Of a stretch of 64,000 bases of DNA, positions 20,301 to 32,300 are shown piece by piece. The DNA is from Incurvaria masculella (taxonomy: Eukaryota; Arthropoda; Insecta; Lepidoptera; Incurvariidae). The translations under genes and the position numbers were made by a program. Each line of letters opens with the position of its first letter. The stretch's first letter is position 1. The notes under the pieces were generated by a model. The model was given only the letters and a program-made list of their open reading frames with translations. It did not search any database and had not been told where the DNA came from. Location of the stretch: NCBI GenBank assembly GCA_946894095.1, contig OX335662.1, positions 14,154,001-14,218,000 of the forward strand, read 5' to 3'.

Positions 20301-23300
20301 CGCTGCCATTTTCTCCAACAACAATTTTGTTAACGTTGATTGCTCGAAGTGAGCATCACTTAAACTCATGGTTTGTAAAGGTACAGATGAAAACGCGAGG
20401 GCAGCAAGCCCGAAAATGTTCGATGGAATGAATGCTAATTGAAAAACAAAGTTCATTTACATAATTACAGGGCATTGGTTGAATTGTAACTAATCATAGG
20501 GGAACATCGCAGAGCAAAACCCACCTCCAGTTCCTCTTGTTTTTCTGGCGCCTTCCTTAGCAGCCACGGCTTGCGTGCCTCAAACAGCGCGTTGGCGGAG
20601 CGTAGCGTCGACATCACCTCGTCCGCGACCTTGTAGAACTTGTACGCAGAGTAGTGGCGCTCGCACACATCTGTCACACATTCACAACTCTATTCAATCT
20701 ACTCACACAAATACTTAATTACCCCAAGCCTTCGATTCTTTAGCTAAATATGTGTATAATTAACATTATACAGGGATTTTGTGTTACAGATCTACTTAGT
20801 CCAATCCATGCATTGTTATTGCAAGTGAGGCAACTTTTGGTTAGTCATATGACTAACACAAAAACAAAATTTTAACACAAAAATATGAAGAAGAGATGAT
20901 AAAAACATTCTTGGTAAATATAATACTAGAATAAAGTATTTAATTAAACATATAATAAGTACTTCAAATTAGATAAAACTCCTTGGGGTCCTGTCCCCTC
21001 AACACTTTCCTGAAATTGGTGATTGGTAAATACTGTGTTTGCCTTATGAAAGCTTAAAATATGCCATGAAAAACTCATTGGGTTGGAAGTTGACTTGTTT
21101 ATTAAGTAGAACTAGAATGTCTCCGGTCTGGGTGTACTCACTCGTTTTACAACCGAAACTTATCGTATTCTCGTCAAACCCAGAGTAGAAAATGAATGCC
21201 CGTATTGTAGTCCCAAGCAGTGCAAATTTTGAAAGATTTTAAAAGACTGAGAAGTGAACGGTGAACAGGCTCGAGATAACATTAGATCGAAGAGTCAGTA
21301 GCGTCGAGTGTCGAGTGAGGTACCGACCGGGAAGCTCGCGGAGTTGTCGCAGCAGGCGCGCGGCGAGCGGGTCGGCGGCGAGGTGCGCATGCGCGGCGGC
21401 CGGCGGCGGCGCGGGGACGTGCGCGCGCGGGTTGAGCGCGGCGCCGCTGCAGCGCGACAGCAGGTTGCCGAGCGTGTCCGCCAGCTCGGAGTTCACGACG
21501 CGCACTAGCTTCGTCTTGCTGTAGTCTGTGCGGGAGCACACCGCACTACACATTACTTTTCCACGTAGTTTCTCAGTTTGGACGTCTAAGTTTTTCAACG
21601 GCGTCATCGAGAATATCTTAAATGATGTAAAGCAAGCAATGTTTCAGAAACACAAAGGTATGTAAAATTACAAAAATGCCAATAAAACCAAATGCCATAA
21701 AACTTCGCAGTCGTGGGCTCTTGGTAGGTGGTTGCGACCTAACTATGGCTAGCATTGTGCCGCAATCCTTTGAACAAAAGTAATGTAGCTCATTGATTTA
21801 TTTTTTATTTATTAGGTAAATCAACAGCACATTTACAACATTTCGTTTCTCGGTATTGGTCAAAATCTCATACGGGAATCTATTCTTACTTTATTGATAA
21901 GGCTGCTCTCAAACCATTATATTCTTAATTTTGTGTAGGTGGTAGCATTTAAATGGGTATAAAACTATGTGATCAGCTCATTGTAGTAGTTTATGATAAA
22001 ACTTATAGTATTAAAACCTAATGTGCAAGTGTTTCACAGTGTTGTGTTGGCACTGGAGCAGTGCATCGCTTTAAGGTCCTTGCTTACGGTGACGCTTGGT
22101 TCGGGTTATCTCTTTCCCTAAAATATGGTCGAGAGATGTAATGGCTGTGCCCGGCGTGATGCTCGTTAACCGGTGCTGTTTGTGGGGACTGGCCTGCTCC
22201 AATTGGCAACATATTAGTTGGTGGGGATAGTCTTTGCAAATAAAATTATATTGGTCGTGAACTGTTGCATACGGCATGGATTGTAAATTTTGTTAATTCA
22301 TGTTAATTTAGGGTTTTACCTAAGTTTTTGTTAAAATAATTGACAAACACTTTTGTAAATTTAGACTAAGTGGACGTTGAAAAAAAAAAACAGCGCAGTT
22401 TCTTTCCAGTTCTTCTGTGTTTTTGTTTACCTGAACTGGCCAATGTTAAAATATGACAAATCCAAGTGCAGTGTACTGTCTGTGGATGATGAATAAACAA
22501 TACAATACAATAAATATTATAGACAAACTAAAATTACAACCAAAAATATGGGTAATGTTAAACAACCACCTTAATGAAAACATATTACAACATTTATGAA
22601 TACAAAAATATTTTTAAAAATAAAGACAAATCTTGTGGTTTAAAAATTAGTTAACATTTAAACATTTTTGGGTAACATTGAAAAATATCAGCTTCAGTTG
22701 AGTTAATGCTATTGATAAGGACGCTTCTCCTGGGAATGAACGAGTGAGAGCCAAGATTAGATTTATGGAAGGTCACGTGGAATAATTTACGATTCGGTTC
22801 TAGGCACCTGGAACTTAAATGGTCTGACACCAAAACAAGCTGAAGTGGGAACCCTAATCATTACGCACAAACTTGACATAGTTTTAATCTCCGGACCGCT
22901 CTGCAGCCGTCTGTGAAAGAAACCCTTGAAATAATCCTTTATGAACTGTAAAAACTCTGTTTTGATTGTAATGCAAAGTTCTGATGTCATCCACTACAGC
23001 TTTCTAAGATCAGGCCAGACGATTACGGCAGATCTGTATTGTCAACAATTGCAAACCTTGATGGAAAGGCTAGCTGTTTAGGAGGCTGACTCACCCCGCC
23101 GAATTTGCTGCGCTGTAATTTCGAAGTTTTGGGATATGGTATTGGGAGAGGACAATAGGAGCTGACGAGATCTCGCGTAGCGAAGGTGTTGGCTGGCTGA
23201 AGAGTGCAGTCGGTCCTCCTTGTATCTTGCGAATGAGTTCTTGGCCACTGCAGCATTGACAAAACAAACCTCAAGGACACGTAGACTATCCGAAAACGAA

Positions 23301-26300
23301 GAGCCACGCAAAAAAGGTATCCTTTTCTTGCCAACAAAACACGACCCTGCCCGACGAACGGGCCACCTGTCTTAATGCAGTGACAGTGGGAAAACTCAAT
23401 TGCGTGCAAACAAGTGCAAACTCAATTCGGTAACCAAACACTAGCCGTTAAACTACTCAGACTAGTTTATTGCTCTAGCCCACTGCTGTTTCAGGACAAT
23501 GCCACACACTACACAACAAACGGTCAATGAATTAGAAAAGCTGCGATTGGAATGTCTCCGACACCCACCATACTCACCGGGCCTTGCTCTAAAAGATTAC
23601 AACTTTTTCCAGAATTTGGATAAAGGAGTCCTAAACAGACAAACAAACACCCCTCAAAACTCAGATTCAGCCATAGACACAAATCTCCAGAACCTGTGAA
23701 CATAGAAACGTAATATTTAGAGAGTTCCTTCTGGTTAAGAAAAAAATATTAAACATTGATTGATAAAATCATGTAAAAATATAAAAAAAACCATTCGTAT
23801 TAGGAACACTTAAAATAAAAACAAAAATTAAATAAAAACAATGTGCACTCAATCAGTGAAGTACACGCATCAGCTTGCAGCTGCTAGTGTATATAATAAT
23901 AATAATATATTGAATTTTAATGGGGTTGCAGCCGGCAGGCCGGTGCAGCCCGACTACAGAACACACGAAGGTATAGAAATAGTACTGACTGGCGTCGCTG
24001 TGCATGGTTCCCTCCCGCAGCAGGAAGTAGCGCAGCGCGTCGAGCCCGCCCGGCACGGAGCGCGGCTCCACCACGTTGCCGAGGCTCTTGGACATCTTCT
24101 GCGCATCGACCGTCCAGTGCGCGTGACAGAGCAGCCGCCGCGGCGGGTGCAGCCCTACGGCCATCAGGAATGCCGGCCAGTAGATGCCGTGGAACCTTCA
24201 CCGTCAACACATTAGAATAGATACAGGATTTTCGCCGGACAAAATTTCACTTTTATATGGTTATTCTGGTGCGTAATAATTTTTTTACTCTGAATTGTAT
24301 TCTTCTTTTTATATGTAAAAAAAAATTTTATGGTTCGAGGCTTTTGTTTTCGATTCTGTTATGTTTGTAATAACTGTACATTTCCCGAATCAAATTAAAG
24401 ATAAATAAATCAACCCAGCAGGGGGCATAGAGTTCCTACTTCTCATGTCCCATTCTATTATTTTATTGGTTAGTAAGATATCAGCAGGCATATAAAATAT
24501 TTCAGAGAAACGTGCACAGCAAAAACGACTCACTTGAGTATGTCCTTGCCGACGACGTGAAGGTCTGCTGGCCAGATTCTGCCGCAGCGTCGCATGAGGT
24601 CCGGGTCAGGATACCCACACACGGTAAGGTAGCTAACGAGCGCGTCCAGCCACACGTACACACTCTGCTCCTCATCACCGGGGACCTACCACCGTAACAC
24701 TCGGTAAACTATATGACTAACACTCAGATGCCGCTACACAATTCGTATAGATTTGTGGATGATCTGTCATTGGAACATGATTCAGTGGAACATATCGACG
24801 ATTGTATATCCAGCCGATGGAGATGTCGGGACTCGTCGGGTGTATGAGAGAGCTCGTGACATCACTCACACGTATAGAACAGGTCACGCGCGCCGCCGGC
24901 CGGCTGATGAAGATTGTATTGTATTGTTTATTCATCCTCCATCATCCACTGCACTTGGATTTGTCATATTTAACATTAGCCGGTTCAGCAAAACAATACA
25001 CAGCGAAGAAGAACTGGCAAAAAATTCCGTTGAGTTTCTTTTTTCAACATCTTAGTCTAAATTTACATAAGCGTTAGTCAAATGTTTTCACAAAAACACA
25101 GTTTAAAACACTAAACTAAAAATAATTTTATTTTATTTTATTTATTTATTTCATATTAGACAGGCAGCCTAGGCTGATGTGTCTAAATCAAGTACATAGT
25201 TCATTGATATATTAACAAAATTATTTTTTTTACTTAACCGGTATCAGTTCACTTAGTTACTTATTTTAAAAATGTATTTATTTAGATAAGCGTCCAAACG
25301 ATTCTTAAATTAATTAGTGTTGTTTGCACTTATAATGTCCTCTGGAAGTTGGTTCCAATCGTCGACCACTCTGTTGGTTATGAAGTGCTTCCGTGTGTTG
25401 GTTTTGTGTTCTGTTTTATTCAGTTTTAGAGTGTGGCCACGCAGGTGAGTGTTATGATTAAGTGTGAACATTTCCTTCATTGCTTCACAGTTGTATTTCT
25501 CAGTAAGCATTTTGTACACTTTCGTTGTACATTTTCTAGTAGAGTGATATCTTTGATGAAGTAGGGTTGCCAGACTTGAAAGGCGTACTCCAGGAGAGGT
25601 CGTACATATGACTTGTAAATTTTGAGTGTGACTTCAGGAGTGAGGTGGCGAAAGGACTTCTTGATGAGATAGGTCATGGAGTTAGCTCTCTTTATTATCT
25701 GTGTGTATATCTTTATTATCCACTTTAGATCATGATTTACAAGGACTCCTAGGTCTCTTTGCTGGTGCACCGCAGATGTTTGGGTATTGTTTAAAAAGTA
25801 TGGAAGGTGCGGGTTCTGCTTCCCTAGATGGAGAACAGTGCATTTCTGAATGTTCAGTTTAATCAGCCAGTAATTCACGAAAGACAACAATTCATGCCGT
25901 ATCCAACAACTCATGACAAATATCAGTTTATTTGAAAAAAACTATCCACGTCAACTAATATGTTGCCAATTGGAGCAGGCCAGTTCCCACAAACAGCACC
26001 CATTTACGAGCATCACGCCGGGTACGGCCATCACCTCTCTCAACCATATTTTAGGGAAAGAGGTGACCCGAACCAAGCGTTGAGCACCGAACAAGGACCT
26101 TAAAGTGATGCACTACTCCAGTGGCAACAAGAAAAATTGTGAAATATTTGCACTTTTGGTTTTAATACTATTAGTTTTGTCATAAACTACTACAGTGAGC
26201 TGATCACATAGATACAAATCCCTTTAAATGCAACCACTTACAGAAAATTAAGTGTATAATGGGTTTGAGAGCAGCCTTAACAATAAAGTAAGAAGGATAC

Positions 26301-29300
26301 CAATAAAGTAAGATGTCGGGATGGTAGGTGTCACCATACACGGCCTCTCGCAGCTTCTGCTCGTACTTGTCAGATGTATGAGGGAGCTTGTGACATCACT
26401 CACGCGTATAGCCCAGTGCACGCGCGCCGCCGGCCGGCTGATGGAGATGTCTGAAAGGTAGGCGTCACCGGACACGGCCTCTTGCAGCTGCTGCTGGTAT
26501 TTGTCGGGTGTAACAACACCCTCTGGAAGTCACGTTGTGGCATTACATTATTTTATTGAAGTGCTTTTCTCCAAAACCAAATAATGCGAGAATGAAGGAA
26601 TACACATATCTATATGATTTGAGATTGCCGTGGTTAACACACATTTTAGGGTTTGTGGAAAACGGCTTACTCACAGTGTGTCGATAATGTTGCACGACGT
26701 TTCGGACCAAACGTTCGGTCCATCATCAGGCGAGCACCCACGCCGGCGGCGGTCAAGGGGGAACCAGTTCCCAGTGAGTAAGCCGTTTTCCACAAACCCT
26801 AAAATGAATACAAAAATCATTATACATAAAGAGGATCAGCCATTTTGCCCCCGGCTCAGCTTTTTTGAGTACCATTCACGAAAATTGTATAAAATTAAAG
26901 CTTAACAGTTTATTTTATAACATACTCTATAATCCGGGAAAACCACATTCTTTAAGTGTTAATTTGCTAACTCATTGCAGCGCTGCGAACTCACTGCATG
27001 GTCACGAATTAATATACTATGGCAGCAAATGCATGCATGGATATGGCATACTTGGATAGCTATTAGATTGGTTTTCATCATATTTGTATGGTCGCGTGAT
27101 GCAGGTCGTAATCAGCAGCTTTGAATCAAATAATTACACTTCCACATGGGCTCTCCTATTGTCCTATAATGTTCAACATATTTATCAAAGACATAACTTG
27201 TGGCTTTTCTAAATGACATTGAACGAAAGGTTTAATATAGAAATGGTCTTGGGCGTCACATATCCACTGTGTGTGTTTAATTGAATTTGAACATTCAGGC
27301 CCAGCGATGTAAGGGACTTAGCTGATCTCGTTTATTTAGATCCGCAGTGACATCGACTATATACATTTCTGTGCATGATGCTGGGGACAGAAAGAGCTAC
27401 TATTAGCAGCAAACATTTAGCATGATAAACATTTTCCTTACACAATTAATTGTACTGAAATATAGTTCGAATCATCAACATTATTGTAAGGATGCAATAT
27501 TTATCTATGAAAGTGAGTCCTGTTCCGACCTGTCTGAAGCCACTGCTGCAGTGGTTGGCGGAAGGCACTCAGCCGAAACATGTAGTTGCTCTCCTCCGTC
27601 CATTCCACAGGGTGGCCCGACTCCACTGACACCTTTACCTGTATATGTCACACCATTCTGTATATGTCACACCATCCTGTATATGTCACACCATCCTGTA
27701 TATGTCACACCACCTGTATATGTCACACCATCCTGTATATGTCACACCATCCTGTATATGTGACACCACAACTGTACATGTTGCGATGAGGGAGAATAGT
27801 GTCACGACCTGTCTGCAGTTACTGCCGAAGTGGCTGGCGGAAGAAGCCCAGAAACGCCTTTACGAGAGCATTTCGGTTGCATGTATGCCGTGTCCAAGTG
27901 AAAGGTGTTTCCTAGAGAAGTGTCAAAGTAATTTGTTCATTAAGGATGTTCCGACCTATATAAAGATGTTTGCACACAGAACGCAAAAAGTATTGCACTT
28001 TAAGGCACGAATTAATAATAAACGTTTAATATAGTCATATTACTTGCAGCGAAAACAATTTCACAATTTCAGGATTGTTGGTTTTGTTACAATTAATTTA
28101 AATACGATTTTTATTTAACAGCGCCATCTAACGGTGTAAAACTTTTAATCGGCATTTACAACGAAACCATTAAACCTGAAATTGTGAATATGTTTTCGCT
28201 GCAACTACTATGGCTATATTTAATATTTTTGACGAATTTGTGCCTTAAAGTGCAATACTTTTTGCGTTCTGTGTAAAAAAAACATTGTATGGGTCGGAAC
28301 ATCCTTAACACCTCTCCTCTCATCTGTTATTGAAAGGAAAAAATCTAAAACATCCGTGTGAGTTAAGGAATGTGACATGTATGTATGTATAATCAACCGT
28401 GAAGTAAGGACAAGAAAGATCCCTGTAAAAAGAACTACTTTACGAATATAATGCAAGGCTGGACCTGAACCAGCAAAACACATCATTCGCGGGTATTGCG
28501 TCTAACCAATTTTGCCAACTGCTGTATAACCATAATTTGGAATTCTCCTACAGTCGCTCTATCAATCGATGCCTCCTACTAACACAGTATTTAAGATTAT
28601 ACCTAGTTATGTACGTCGCACATGCTTAGTACGAAAAAGTATATTTACTTAAGTCAACCTAGGACCGGGTCTGGCGTCTGATAACAATACGATTTTGGTG
28701 ACGACGGCAATATGTTTGAATGTCCAATCTTTGCAGGCAAGGTCTGTAACACAGATATAGCGTTAAATAAATGTACGTAGGTATCTCATCAGGCAGTTGG
28801 CTGTCCAGCACGAAGGTCTCGTCGCTCACACTGTACCAGCAGTGTACTTACAAGTAGATAATGTGCCCGTTGCGTACCGTTCGGCCGTCGCGTGTCTCGT
28901 CACGCAGTTGACTGTCCGGCACGAAGGTCTCGTCGCTCACGCTGTACCAGCCCGCGTACTTAGCCTTGTACACGCAGTCGCGTTGCACCAACTCATTCTG
29001 TGGACATCACACAAATTCAATGGTGCCACCAAAAAAGGGCCACCAAAATAGAGGATGGTAAAAGACGAAAAGTAGGCACAATAAACACAACTTGCAAAAT
29101 TTTAATACTCTACTACAAGGGTTCCGTGAGCATGTCCGTGGGGTTGATTTCAATTTCAAAATGTGTTGTAATAATAAAAGTGCAATACTTAATCATTCAT
29201 CACCTCCAAGTCTTCGTTTCGAAATTGAAACTATATTGCTAAGTTAATTTTTAGTTTCAGTTTCTTTATTTTTTTTATTAAATGCTTGCATGTATATTAC

Positions 29301-32300
29301 ACACTCGGGTTCGTCCTTTAAGGGCTCCTTTAAGATAATGGTTGAACTTTTAGGGTTCCATAGTTTAAAATGATGGGTAACGCTGCTCTCAAAAAATCTG
29401 TTTTGTTTGAAAAATTTCGATTTTCTTGGGGAGAAGAGAGCTGCCCCCACCAGAACCGTCTTAGCGATGGTCTACGCACATCTTTTTGTTTTTCACAAAG
29501 AATGTGTAATATATATATGATCAATGCAAAACTACAATTATTTTTTTAGGCCAGGCCTGGAAAATAATACCTGATAAAATAATTGCCAACCAAACACCTA
29601 CTGCCATACCTACTAGTAACTCATCACGTCCCGAAATAACTGTGACATGCATCTCATCATCCTTCTTGTCTTTGGAGCACGGCTATATTGAACTGAAAGC
29701 CACTTGCCCGCTAGTATAATCTGCATAAATCCTGCTGAAAGAGCGATATTAACCAATTTTCTGAATCTTCGACAAAACAAGTAAGCAAGTTCACTTTCAT
29801 GGAGGGGTAACATTCATCCTCACACTTTTTTACATTAATGACAGCTTAAATAAAATTGCTTGACAAAAAATATAACCTATCCCATAACATGTCTCAACTT
29901 AGTAAATAAATCATGAAAAATGTAAGGTTGAAATTAATTACCCAGAAATGTTGGACGGCCTTTTTGTGACGCTCCTCCGTAGTGCGCACGAAATCAGTGA
30001 GTGCCACACCACACTCTTGAAAGAGATCCTGCGCCACACCAAACGTCCAAGGGTTACTATCTGGCCACACCCAATACTCATTTGCAGTGCACTCGAGTCA
30101 ACACAAGTCGCCAAGTTTGGAAAATATGTTTATTTTATGAAAAGGTTTAACTCAGGCAAACAGCATAATCCCAGTATGAGGCATTATGTCTAATCAGCCT
30201 CCTATGCCAGTTTTTCGATAAAAAAAATCCGTTAAATCAGGTGTCTCGAGACGTGGGAAAGGCCTAAGTTGGTATTTTTTTTTATTTATTTGTGTTAATT
30301 TTTTATGTTATATTTGATTGACTAGTTTATTTTGAAAGAATTTACGGAGAAAGTATTGACAACTTCACTGGGTAGACTTCTCTGTTGTTAAAAAAGTGTC
30401 ATCGAGGGTTCTGCTGTGACGGATGGTGATACAGCTATTTTGGGTTCCCTCTCAGGTTTGTAGTGTAAGCAAGGGTGAACATATCATGTAACTTGGGAGC
30501 ATATCATGTAAGGGGGAGGAGAAGAGTTCAAAATTTTAGATGTTTTAATGAGATCTCCTCGCTTTCTTCGTTCCTGTAGAGTGCTGAGGCCAAGCTTTTC
30601 CAACCATGTTTCTAGGTCTTCTTTTTCAGTGCAGTTGGCATTTTTTATATATAATTTTAATGTAACTGGACTAAGATGGCTAATACCATCCCCGCGGTCA
30701 TGATATTAGCCCAACACACCGCTTCCCTGAAGGAACTAGGTGCCGTGGCAGTACCTTCCATTTATGAGCATGGCTCGTTCCGCCCACAGGTGCTTATGGC
30801 TGTTCCAAAATTACATCTCGATATTGCATCCATGCCCCACAGGAATACTATTCCAAATAAACAGTGGTTACTGAATGGTTACACATGTTGCCCCGTTTGC
30901 CCAACAACGATTGTAAACTATCTTGGCTTACACCTGGAAAACATCAAAACCAAAAGTGAAGAACAATCTACTGAAGATCAGATGCAAAAACCTGTACCGG
31001 TTGCGTGAACGCAACAGACTGTCCATAGATAAATAGATCTACAATTTATTAGATTTTCTGGTCCATGACAACGAAATACCAGCAGCCTCTGAAAGACCAC
31101 CCCAACATACTGTACCGCCCTGGTAACTAAAGACATGAGGTGTCTCTAGTAGGGGGCTCACGAATACGTAGTCCAAGGACTGATAGCAGATGAGACAAAA
31201 AAATGTTTTTGCCTGCTGCCAGTGCCCATACTGGGAGGTTGGTAACAACCAACATGGGATGATGACCTGATATTGGGCGGAGATGGTGTCGCAGTAGTGC
31301 GGCAGGGGCAGGTCGTGGTGCGCGGCCGCCTGCTGGATCTTGGAGCCGTGCTCGTCGGTGCCGCTGCTGAGCACGACGCGGCACGCGGGGTCCACGAGCC
31401 GCTCGAAGCGCGCCGCCGCGTCCGCCACCAGCGCCGAGTACACGTGCCCCAGGTGCGGCGCTGCACAAATGGCAACTTTAACTTGTCATCACTTTCATGC
31501 AGCCGTGCAAAGTAAGGAATGTCCTGGCATGGAACCTGGTTCCTAATTTACATGTACTTTGTGGCAAAAACATCAAAGTAAAAAACTGGCCAAGTGCGAG
31601 TCGAACTTGCACGCCAAGGGTTCCGTACCATCATACAAGATTTAACACACAAATAAAGAGAGAAACAAAGAACAAACTTCAAAATTAAATATTTAACTTC
31701 AAAATTTTTCTTAAATTCAGTAATGGAATTATTCAAAATATCATATTTGTCTTGCCCTTCATTGTACATTTTACACATTCCGTATAGGGGACTTGATCAG
31801 CCTTTGTTCTTGTTATGCTGAGATGAAAGAGAGCTTTCTGAAAAAAAAACCACAAAACCAGTAATCATGCAGACCGATAATACGCAGAAGACCTGAAAAG
31901 GCCCAAAAACCAAAATAATGATTAACTTAGAAAGCCAGACCCCAAAAAGACGTTCAACAGAAGATTACAAGGTTACAGAGAGGCAAGGCGCCAGGCTACC
32001 AGCTGACAGATGCTTCACTACTAAAACACCTGCCCAAGAAGGGCATCATCATGGTAACAATAATATTCAATGCACGTTTGAGACTTTTCATATATCTTGC
32101 CCAAGATACAAATAATTATAATGTCAAAACCTGGAAAACCACCACAAAACTGGATCCTGTCGACCTATCAGCCTCTTTCCAGTGATAGGAAAGATTCTTG
32201 AAAGATTAATACTAAACAGAATGCATCCCCACTTCTCCAAGATAATTCCAATGTACCTTATTGGTTTCCGTGAGTGACATGGTATAATAGAACAGGTGTA

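Noticed and set aside
20166..20456. 96-codon minus-strand frame just after MARS2 exon 10, and the overlapping plus-strand frame
   Set aside because: No motif, no splice or homology support, and it lies in intron 10.
27645..28034. Open frames with repeated [10 protein letters not shown] peptides
   Set aside because: They arise from the 19-bp intronic array read in three frames (19 is not a multiple of three) and the fold-back element.
30676..31008. 110-codon plus-strand frame in MARS2 intron 2
   Set aside because: No recognisable domain. It lies antisense in a repeat-rich intron and no splice or promoter support was seen.
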